Source: Candidatus Phaeomarinibacter sp. (GTDB lineage: Bacteria > Pseudomonadota > Alphaproteobacteria > CGMCC-115125). Taken from it: a stretch of DNA of 20,243 bases. Made by a program: the position numbers and the translations under genes. Shown here in pieces: positions 8,054-13,752 of this stretch. How positions within the stretch are numbered: position 1 is the first letter of the stretch; each line of letters starts with the position of its first letter. The DNA lies in assembly GCA_028279995.1 (NCBI GenBank), contig JANQMQ010000364.1, positions 1-20,243 of the forward strand, read 5' to 3'. Below the pieces are notes generated by a model. That model ran no database searches. It saw only the letters and a program-made list of their open reading frames with translations, and was not told the origin of the DNA.

Positions 8054-8455
8054 CTAAAGCCAGTCTTGCCAGGTGCGGTGTCCAAGCTTCACCTGGGCAA
8101 TTTGGTAGCCAATGGTTGCGTCGCAGAACGTGACGAAGCCAGGCCGCTCTTCTGCGTTGAGCACGACATCGTAAATCCACAACAATTGCTCGCGCGGGCC
8201 AAGCGGCCCACCGTCGCTGGTGGCCATCATCTCGGAGACAATGTTCAAGCCAGACTTAGATGCTTCGTTCCCCTGCGTCGTTCCATGGACCAGATATCGC
8301 CGCATCTGGTTGAAGCGTATTCCCGCCAGCGCATAGTCGATGAATGCAGACTGAGCGGTTTCGTCTGGCAATTGTTCAAACAGCGCCAATAGTTCAGATC
8401 GACCTGTGTCTTCAAGGTAGTCTGTATCTGCATGCGCTCGTGAGGTCTTGGTCAT
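8054..8455 (-). CDS. 133-aa protein of unknown function, last gene of the acyltransferase operon
   Basis: The ATG at 8455 overlaps the stop of the upstream GNAT gene in an ATGA arrangement, and AGGAG lies about 8 bases before it. A longer frame reaching 8533 is therefore not the real start. The sequence is acidic and helical at the N-terminus (ELLALFEQLPDETAQSAFIDYAL), with a conserved-looking middle (GIRFNQMRRYLVHGTTQG) and a tryptophan-containing end. There is no signal peptide or membrane segment. I recognise no family. Coupling to the two acyltransferase-like genes suggests a shared task. Confidence 0.7.
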   Translation of the reverse strand: MTKTSRAHADTDYLEDTGRSELLALFEQLPDETAQSAFIDYALAGIRFNQMRRYLVHGTTQGNEASKSGLNIVSEMMATSDGGPLGPREQLLWIYDVVLNAEERPGFVTFCDATIGYQIAQVKLGHRTWQDWL

Positions 8456-9042
8456 TGGCTCGCTCCTGGTGCGAAATCTGTTGCCGAGTTCATCCGTTCT
8501 TGGCTGTGATCGAGAACACCCGGTTGCTCCCATTCACCTTCCGGTCTGTTCAGAACCATGGGATCTGCACGTGCAGAAATGTGAGTGCTTGAAGAGGTCA
8601 CTCTTCCCGACATGGCCACATAGTCATGGTCCGAAAAACGGAATGGGGCATGCATTGCGTCGCGCACGGCCCATCTCGACCAAAAGCCCTCATATCTTGT
8701 CTGGGCGTGGAGTTTGAATCGCCGGTACCCCTTCTGGCGGATGAGGCGAAGTGCAGTGTCCACGAGTTGGGTGGCAATCGAACTTCCACGGTGACGTGGC
8801 AAAACGGCTAACCGCTCAAGCTTGGCAAAGCCTGCAAAATAGCGAATGCGTATTGTCCCAACTGGAAGAGGTCCAATCGACGCAAGGAGATGAGTGGCAC
8901 AGAGATCGTTTCCGTCATACTCTTCAGTGTACGGACATGACTGGTGGTCGATGAAAACAATATCCCTGACGGTGTATGCGCGATGAAGCTCCTCCAGCGT
9001 TCGAACAACGCTTACCTTTAAGGTTGTCTCGTGCTGCCTCAT
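8452..9042 (-). CDS. GNAT-family N-acetyltransferase
   Basis: The protein is 196 aa from the ATG at 9042. GAGG lies about 7 bases upstream, and the stop codon of the preceding gene overlaps the ATG as TGATG. The acetyl-CoA-binding motif A is visible around residues 70-95: strand KLERLAVLPRHRGSSIATQLV, with the R-x-x-G-x-S/A pyrophosphate loop. After it come a helix and the strand RRFKLHAQ, then PFRFSDHDYVAMS, typical of motif B and the GNAT C-terminus. A polar tail of about 50 residues follows the fold. It would transfer an acetyl or acyl group from CoA to an amine, but the substrate is not visible. It is the middle gene of a coupled three-gene operon controlled, most likely, by the divergent LysR-type protein. 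Confidence 0.85.
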   Translation of the reverse strand: MRQHETTLKVSVVRTLEELHRAYTVRDIVFIDHQSCPYTEEYDGNDLCATHLLASIGPLPVGTIRIRYFAGFAKLERLAVLPRHRGSSIATQLVDTALRLIRQKGYRRFKLHAQTRYEGFWSRWAVRDAMHAPFRFSDHDYVAMSGRVTSSSTHISARADPMVLNRPEGEWEQPGVLDHSQERMNSATDFAPGASQ

Positions 9043-9662
9043 CACCGCACCTCAGGGCGAAGCGGCGAGGTATTCATAAAAACGCCACCGACGTCATTAC
9101 CGTTGTGAACGCTTTGAAAGCCATGGGCATTGATGAGCTGTGCGCCGGCCTTAGAACCAGCCGTGCACCAGACAGGCACGCCTTGATAGATATCGGCTCT
9201 GTATGACAAGGCAGTGTGCATGACGGCGCTAACGCCGAACCCGCGTGCCACGAGCGCCCAGGCGTAGGTGGCCGCGGGTCTCACCAAAGGTGGCGCCAAG
9301 TAAGACAGCTCAGGGTTGCGGCCGTCGAACTTTCCTGATTTGAGCGCGGACACGCCTTGCTCGTTTAAGAACAGCGAGGAAGAAAACCCTCGTACAGCAC
9401 TCCCATGTTCTGAAGAATCACCCGCCCGGAAAACTCGGAAGCTGTCTGGATTGTGGGTGAAGACTGCCTTGCAGACCTCGGCTGAGGCTGTATTGCCAAT
9501 CTCGCGCTCTTGAATTTCCACCAGTGCTGACAATTCGTCAAAGCGCGGAATGTCTAGCCAAATGTGCTCTTGCCCAGTCCAAATTCTGATGTCCGGGCAT
9601 GAGTACGGCCATGCCAGAAGATCATCTGCCCTAAGAGTGTGTGGATTTTGTTGGATAACCAT
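9042..9662 (-). CDS. Acyltransferase-like protein of unknown family, first gene of the LysR-divergent operon
   Basis: The protein is 206 aa from the ATG at 9662, which has a GGGGGG ribosome site about 6 bases upstream. The frame can be opened further, to 9794, but that would run into the LysR gene. The second half reads like a divergent GNAT fold: a helix around PAATYAWALVARGFGV, the strand GVPVWCTAGSKAGAQLINAHGFQSV with the A-x-x-x-G-x-x-L...GF pattern seen in motif B, and a final hydrophobic strand. A clear motif A loop is missing, so I class it only as acyltransferase-like. The stop overlaps the start of the GNAT gene (TGATG), which implies translational coupling and perhaps a complex of the two. 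Confidence 0.72.
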   Translation of the reverse strand: MVIQQNPHTLRADDLLAWPYSCPDIRIWTGQEHIWLDIPRFDELSALVEIQEREIGNTASAEVCKAVFTHNPDSFRVFRAGDSSEHGSAVRGFSSSLFLNEQGVSALKSGKFDGRNPELSYLAPPLVRPAATYAWALVARGFGVSAVMHTALSYRADIYQGVPVWCTAGSKAGAQLINAHGFQSVHNGNDVGGVFMNTSPLRPEVR

Positions 9663-9663
9663 C

Positions 9664-9690
9664 TGCAACCCCCCAATCTTTATGGTTGCA
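9664..9690. promoter_or_regulatory. Candidate operator between LysR-type regulator and acyltransferase operon
   Basis: TGCAACC (9664-9670) and GGTTGCA (9684-9690) are perfect 7-bp arms separated by 13 bases, in the 56-base gap between the divergent starts. The left arm also covers the leader and ribosome site of the minus-strand operon. Position and symmetry fit the binding site of a LysR-type regulator acting on itself and the divergent genes. Confidence 0.55.
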
Positions 9691-9718
9691 AGAATCGAAT
9701 GATTTGGAGGGCTAGGGA

Positions 9719-10765
9719 ATGTCCGTTGAAGGAAAGGGTGTTGCGGAAAATGCAACGAGCTTTGAAGTCCCGGACACAACATCAATCGAAACATTTGTGG
9801 TCGCGTCAGAAACCGGCAGCCTGGCGAAAACAGCGATGCATCTGGGGATCAGCATCTCAACAGCAAGCCGGAGGCTTGAGCGCCTAGAAGCCATGCTGGG
9901 TGGACCGGTCTTTGAGCGACTGCATTCCGGTCTTCAACTCACTGCTCTTGGTCTAAGGGCCTTACCGCAAGCAAGGAAGATACGTACCAACTTGGCTGCG
10001 CTGGTCTCGGCGACAGGGACGCCACGATCTTTAGAACCTCGTCGAAGATCTGTCGTCACCATAGGAGCACCAGAAGGGTTGGGTGCATTCTGGATTGCCC
10101 GTTTTGTGTCGCCCTTTCTGGATACCCATCCAGATACAATTCTTTGCTTTGAGACGCGCTCTGTCCTTGGGGCGGAGCGGAAGAGACCACCGGATATTAT
10201 TGTGTCCGTGGGACCCCCGCTCAATGGCGATGTCATTCGCGTCGCCTGCGGTGGTATGCACTTTGTTGCCTTTGATGGTCCCGAGGCCAATGGTGAAGCA
10301 GCGTCACAAAACAAGAGACTGGCGGAGCATGTCGACTACATTGGGACGTCACAATGGTTAGACCCATCGGAAGAAGCGATTGGTGCTGGCCGCGAGTTCA
10401 GCCTCAGGACTGACTCCACTTCATTTCTGACGACAGCTGTCCGCTGTGGTGCCGGTCGCGCACTGTTTCCGAACTTCTGGCATCTTCTGGTCGATGGGCT
10501 AGAGCCGGTTGACGGGAGTCCCGCTGGCTATGTGCCGGTCTATGTCTCCTTCAACAAGGAGTTTGCTCAGCAACAAAATGGGCGTGAGGTTGTCGATTGG
10601 CTCAAATGCGTTCTGAAGGTGCCGAATTGGTTTGGCCGTGAATACATACCAGCCAGTCAGCTAACGCGATCAGACTTGCATCATGTCGAGAGTAAGATTT
10701 GTCGGAGACTTACCGAGGCGGCAGAGCCTGCAATGCGACCGATGCAGGCAGCTGCATCTTACTAG
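9719..10765 (+). CDS. LysR-family transcriptional regulator
   Basis: This is a 348-aa protein. The winged helix-turn-helix lies at about residues 20-80: IETFVVASETGSLAKTAMHL, then SISTASRRLERLEAMLG and the wing FERLHSGLQLTALG, the standard LysR pattern. The rest (about 100-300) is the two-lobe effector-binding region, less conserved than usual, with the VVTIGAPEGLGAFWIARF strand-helix unit at its start. A GGAGG site lies 8 bases before the ATG at 9719. The protein is slightly longer than typical (about 300 aa), with roughly 18 extra residues in front of the HTH and a polar tail. It is divergent from the acyltransferase operon, which it probably controls through the inverted repeat in the gap. 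The inducer is unknown. Confidence 0.88.
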   Translation: MSVEGKGVAENATSFEVPDTTSIETFVVASETGSLAKTAMHLGISISTASRRLERLEAMLGGPVFERLHSGLQLTALGLRALPQARKIRTNLAALVSATGTPRSLEPRRRSVVTIGAPEGLGAFWIARFVSPFLDTHPDTILCFETRSVLGAERKRPPDIIVSVGPPLNGDVIRVACGGMHFVAFDGPEANGEAASQNKRLAEHVDYIGTSQWLDPSEEAIGAGREFSLRTDSTSFLTTAVRCGAGRALFPNFWHLLVDGLEPVDGSPAGYVPVYVSFNKEFAQQQNGREVVDWLKCVLKVPNWFGREYIPASQLTRSDLHHVESKICRRLTEAAEPAMRPMQAAASY

Positions 10766-10800
10766 CCGTGTTGCAACAGGTGCAGCTTATGAGCACATAT

Positions 10801-12042
10801 CTATGGCGTGCCGTCTTTGATTGTCTGAGAGACGAGTTTGATGGTCTTTGACCTAACGCCGAATTCCTTAGCTAGATCAGGCCATTTTTGAAGAGCGTGT
10901 CTGGTTTGATCAATGACACTGTCGATGTCGGTGCGATTTATATTCGCAGCTTGTCCAAGCCTGGTTAGATCGTCGACATTCGGGTTCTTTCCTTCACCCA
11001 TAACCATGGTGCTCTGTTCACCCCTCGGCCCCGAAGAAAACGTCAAATCATAGGCCGGAGAAAGACGCCACTCGCCGGTGCTATCCATGAGGAACGTGAA
11101 GTTCTTGCTATGGTCGTCGCGGTTGTGGGCCAACACATTGAACACCGCCAGCTGAAACATCTTTTTGACCTCACGCGCGTCACGCGTAACGGCTTCGGTC
11201 AGTGTCAGTAAATCCTCATAGTCCAATGAGGGTGTCCGAAAATCGGAGTGCAGCAGGCCGCATGCAGTATGCGTGTGAAAGCGCCGTGCTTCATCACGAT
11301 CAAAACGCTGAGTAGCAAAATAGCCTGCGCCACTTTGGCCTGGGAAAAGGTGCGTCGGCATCATCTCGATGCCGGCTTCCTTGGCCATAAGCGAGTACAC
11401 ATATTCAACGGCGCCTGCATCTGGCCCGTCGGTTGTGTTACCGAATTTGACAAGCCAGTGCTCATACCCCTCTGGTAAAGCTTCTTCTGCATAGCGAATG
11501 GTCTCGCGGGCTTTGTCGACGCCAATTACAGCCTTGGGCCTTGCCCCCGCTGACGAACCATTCAAGGCAAGCAGTTCTTCTAAAACGTCCTCTGCCTCTC
11601 CGCTCAATACCTCAATGGTTTGAGCGGCCAGTGTATCCAGGTTGAGGACATCGCCCTTCGGTTCCCCGCTGTAATCAGGCTCATAGACCAACGCCCCGAT
11701 CCCGGTCTGTCCCACATGGGCCAGTCGGTCTAGCGGTGAGACTTCACCTGCTAATACACCTTTGCTGCGCAATACTCGGTCGAAGAGCAGGCGTCCCCAC
11801 CCATCGGGCAGGCTGTCGTCGAAGACGCCGGGCAATCCTTCGAAGACCTGCGGGTCGAAGCTTTTGAGCCCCGGTTCCACTGGTAGTCGAACAGGAGAGA
11901 TGTTGAGTCCGGCATTCAGGAAAGAAGCGTCATACTCGAAATACACCCTGCCTTCACGGTGGGCGAGGCGGCCGACAGGCAGAGCGCTATCTCCAAAATC
12001 GATACCGACTCTTAGCTCTTTGACTGGGATGTAATTGCTCAT
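10801..12042 (-). CDS. hipA: HipA-family serine/threonine kinase toxin
   Basis: The protein is 413 aa, close to the usual HipA length. The N-terminal domain ends around residue 120, after GLPGVFDDSLPDGWGRLL, the HipA N-terminal signature. The kinase part has the flexible P-loop SSAGARPK (residues 163-170; Ser163 aligns with the autophosphorylated Ser150 of E. coli HipA), Lys199 in HWLVKFG, catalytic Asp309 in NRDDHSKN with Asn314, and metal-binding Asp332 in LSPAYDL. All kinase residues appear intact, so the toxin should be active. E. coli HipA phosphorylates glutamyl-tRNA synthetase and causes growth arrest. The target here is not shown. The ATG overlaps the hipB stop (ATGA), the usual antitoxin-first order. 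It probably stabilises the element or has a defence role. Confidence 0.95.
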   Translation of the reverse strand: MSNYIPVKELRVGIDFGDSALPVGRLAHREGRVYFEYDASFLNAGLNISPVRLPVEPGLKSFDPQVFEGLPGVFDDSLPDGWGRLLFDRVLRSKGVLAGEVSPLDRLAHVGQTGIGALVYEPDYSGEPKGDVLNLDTLAAQTIEVLSGEAEDVLEELLALNGSSAGARPKAVIGVDKARETIRYAEEALPEGYEHWLVKFGNTTDGPDAGAVEYVYSLMAKEAGIEMMPTHLFPGQSGAGYFATQRFDRDEARRFHTHTACGLLHSDFRTPSLDYEDLLTLTEAVTRDAREVKKMFQLAVFNVLAHNRDDHSKNFTFLMDSTGEWRLSPAYDLTFSSGPRGEQSTMVMGEGKNPNVDDLTRLGQAANINRTDIDSVIDQTRHALQKWPDLAKEFGVRSKTIKLVSQTIKDGTP

Positions 12043-12347
12043 TTGCGCCAGCCCCTTTGCCGACGGGGTGGCTCGTCGTCATTGAGCACATCATCAATCG
12101 ATGAGAAGTCTGAGTCAGACGGTTCTGCGGCGGCCAGAAATTTGTCTAGGAGCCCAAGAGCCATCGCGAGTTGTAGGAATGACTTAAGTGATATGGCTCC
12201 TTTCTGCTCGAACTTGCGCAGTGTCGCCAAGCTAACTCCGGAGCGTTCCGACAGCCCTGTTTGCGTCAAGCCGGTCGCAAGGCGCTGAGCACGGAGGTGT
12301 TCCGCCAACTTGAGCTGTGCCTTCGGGACTGTAATTAGTGATATCAA
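12039..12347 (-). CDS. hipB: HipB-like helix-turn-helix antitoxin and repressor
   Basis: The protein is 102 aa with an Xre/Cro-type HTH at about residues 14-68 (LRAQRLATGLTQTGLSERSG, then SLATLRKFEQKG). The tail is acidic and then basic (DDVLNDDEPPRRQRGWRK). It should bind HipA and its own promoter. The only sensible start is a TTG at 12347: the frame above it holds no ATG or GTG and soon leaves the expected transcript. A good Shine-Dalgarno sequence is not visible before it. The gene precedes hipA with a 4-base overlap. Confidence 0.9.
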   Translation of the reverse strand: MISLITVPKAQLKLAEHLRAQRLATGLTQTGLSERSGVSLATLRKFEQKGAISLKSFLQLAMALGLLDKFLAAAEPSDSDFSSIDDVLNDDEPPRRQRGWRK

Positions 12348-12351
12348 TATG

Positions 12352-12411
12352 TTACTTATCTCATAATTGTCTTGTAAGTAATACTATAATATCTTTTGCC
12401 TGCGAAGGCAA
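12352..12411 (-). promoter_or_regulatory. hipBA promoter and operator-like inverted repeat
   Basis: On the minus strand, TTGCCT (12411-12406) and TATAGT (12388-12383) are 17 bases apart, a good sigma-70 match. Transcription would start near 12376. Arms TTACTTA (12352-12358) and TAAGTAA (12375-12381), 23 bases centre to centre (about two helix turns), cover the start site and leader. That is where a HipB dimer pair would block transcription. The promoter is seen directly, and the operator role is inferred. Confidence 0.6.
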
Positions 12412-12583
12412 GCGCGGCGAGTAATGCGTGCAATACGCAAAGGATGGAAACTATGGACCAGTCTTTGTCGCCTTGCTCCAAACTGTGCTCCGTATACTGA
12501 TTAGCAATAGGAGCAGTGTGCAATTAAGCAAGAATGCCTTTGATCCAAGATATTGTTCCTAAAGGCTTATTTTGAGCGATCGA

Positions 12584-12850
12584 TGTGTAAGGCGATCAGC
12601 TGTGTACAGAGTGCGCTAAAAAAGATGAGCAGTTGCCTTGTGGCACCAGAAAGCCTTTTCGACTTGTACACTCCTTACACAGCATCGGACTTTCAGAGAA
12701 ATGCTTTTAAAATCAAATGCTTGGCTAAGCTGGATGTGAAACTACATCTTTCAGGTTTAGGCCATGAATTCATGGCCTAAACCGGCCCAAGTCGTGAAAA
12801 ACACGAAAATAGGCCCAAAAGTTACACATTTACTTACACAGCAGTACACA
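12584..12850. repeat. Dispersed CTTACACA-type repeats, possible integrase arm sites
   Basis: CTTACACA occurs at 12674-12681 and 12833-12840, each extended to the identical 11-mer CTTACACAGCA. It occurs inverted as TGTGTAAG at 12584-12591. Variants are TGTGTACA at 12601-12608, TTACACA at 12822-12828 and GTACACA at 12844-12850. Short repeats in both orientations within about 320 bases of a tRNA att core are the hallmark of arm-type binding sites for the N-terminal domain of tyrosine integrases. Confidence 0.5.
12754..12783. repeat. 30-bp perfect palindrome
   Basis: The half-site GGTTTAGGCCATGAA is followed immediately by its exact reverse complement, centred on GAATTC at 12766-12771. There is no spacer, so it is more likely a dimer-binding DNA site or cruciform than an RNA hairpin with a loop. 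It lies between the putative integrase arm repeats, about 120 bases from the tRNA fragment. Confidence 0.8.
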
Positions 12851-12902
12851 TGAGTTACGAAAACATGTTTATAATCAATAACTTAGAGATTTGTCCATAG
12901 CA

Positions 12903-12959
12903 CTTAAAATCCCTCGGGCGGTAACGCCCATGCCGGTTCAAGTCCGGCAGCCCGCACCA
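12903..12959 (+). other. 3' fragment of tRNA-Leu(UAA): attachment site at the element end
   Basis: The sequence reads as the anticodon loop CTTAAAA (anticodon TAA), the 3' anticodon stem TCCCT, the long variable arm GGGCG-GTAA-CGCCC, the T arm GCCGG-TTCAAGT-CCGGC, the 3' acceptor strand AGCCCGC, a discriminator A and CCA (12957-12959). The 5' half is absent: the bases before 12903 do not pair as an anticodon stem, and there is no D arm or 5' acceptor strand. Integration into the anticodon loop with restoration of the tRNA at the other end is a known habit of some tyrosine integrases. The full tRNA gene is expected left of the window. The fragment itself cannot be functional. Confidence 0.85.
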
Positions 12960-13125
12960 GTTTCTGCCTCTACCTCTACAAGATTGCTGCCACTCATGGG
13001 CTGCCGTTGAAGGGGCCCACGCGCGAACACGCGCCCGTGTGCAAGTGCTGGCAAAGTCTTAACCTTGCTCACCTAAACTTGCCGCGAAGTAGAAGGGTCA
13101 AGCGCTGGTAGAGGGGTCGATCATC
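12960..13125. other. Chromosomal flank and leader of the cupredoxin operon
   Basis: These 166 bases hold no gene. They include a GC-rich imperfect hairpin (GCGCG-AACA-CGCGC, 13021-13034, extended by CAC/GTG with a bulge) and the GAGGGG ribosome site at 13111-13116 for the next gene. I could not identify a convincing promoter. The hairpin has no T-tract after it. Confidence 0.4.
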
Positions 13126-13752
13126 GTGTTGGGTCGCCTGGTTACATTTGGAATCGTTTGTTTGTGGTCGGTCGCAGCCAATGCGCAGGCCATTGACGTT
13201 TCGTTGACGAATGACGACGGGAAGCCGGTTGGCGGGGCGGTGGTGATGTTCACGCCGAGCGTCGCTGGTGACCAGCAGGCTGAGCATGGTGGTTCATTCG
13301 CGATCAATCAGAAAAACGTTGCTTTCGATCCGTTCATTACGCTCGTCCCTGTGAACTCCACCGTGACGTTCAAGAACGAAGACAGCGTGCTTCACCACGT
13401 CTTTTCCTTCTCGAAAGCCAAGCGATTTGATCTTGAGCTGTTCGGCGCCGCAGAGCCTCAGGACGTTGTGTTCGATGCCCCCGGTGTTGTTTCCGTCGGC
13501 TGCAACATCCACGACGGCATGATCGCCTACATCTTTGTTGCCGAAGCACCTTATGCAACGCAGACGAATGATGAGGGTCAGACGGTTCTCGAGAACCTTC
13601 CCGAAGGTGAAGGGGTTCTCACAATCTGGCACCCGCTCATGAGGGGCAAGGGCAGCATGATCCAGCAGGAGGTGACCGTCGCGCCGGGCATGTCTCCTGT
13701 GGTTGCCAGTGCAGAGTTCCGCCGGGGCGCGACGAGCAGCGGCCGCTACTGA
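13126..13752 (+). CDS. Periplasmic cupredoxin-like protein (annotated as methylamine utilisation protein in relatives)
   Basis: This 208-aa protein starts with GTG at 13126, with GAGGGG about 9 bases upstream. Residues 1 to about 21 form a signal peptide ending in ANAQA. The middle is a plastocyanin-type domain: His90/His91 in VLHHVFSF, then VGCNIHDGMIAY with Cys126, His129 and Met132. That is a complete type I copper site in the C-x2-H-x2-M spacing. It would bind copper and carry electrons or sense redox/copper in the periplasm. Proteins of this family are often named for methylamine use without evidence, and no methylamine dehydrogenase genes are present here. The stop overlaps the EAL gene start (TGATG), so expression is coupled to a c-di-GMP enzyme. 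A sensory role is an attractive inference. Confidence 0.85.
   Translation: MLGRLVTFGIVCLWSVAANAQAIDVSLTNDDGKPVGGAVVMFTPSVAGDQQAEHGGSFAINQKNVAFDPFITLVPVNSTVTFKNEDSVLHHVFSFSKAKRFDLELFGAAEPQDVVFDAPGVVSVGCNIHDGMIAYIFVAEAPYATQTNDEGQTVLENLPEGEGVLTIWHPLMRGKGSMIQQEVTVAPGMSPVVASAEFRRGATSSGRY

Larger units (their letters stand above)
12348..12902. other. Gene-poor attachment-site region
   Basis: Apart from the hipBA promoter I see no convincing gene here. A 75-codon plus frame at 12553-12780 starts with TTG, has no ribosome site and looks like chance. The stretch is AT-rich and full of short symmetric elements: TGCGT/ACGCA (12425-12439), TGCTCC/GGAGCA (12486-12515), CTTACACA-type repeats and a 30-bp palindrome. 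It leads directly into the tRNA-Leu fragment. The density of repeats fits the element arm of an integrase attachment site. Confidence 0.6.

Noticed and set aside
12392..12411. Hairpin TTGCCT-GCGA-AGGCAA as a terminator
   Set aside because: There is no T-tract after it on either strand in the needed place, and it overlaps the likely -35 region of hipBA.
12553..12780. 75-codon plus frame between hipB and the tRNA fragment
   Set aside because: It has a TTG start, no ribosome site and no recognisable sequence character, ends inside the palindrome and overlaps repeat sites.
12903..12959. A functional tRNA-Leu gene
   Set aside because: The 5' acceptor strand, D arm and 5' anticodon stem are missing, so only an att remnant is supported.
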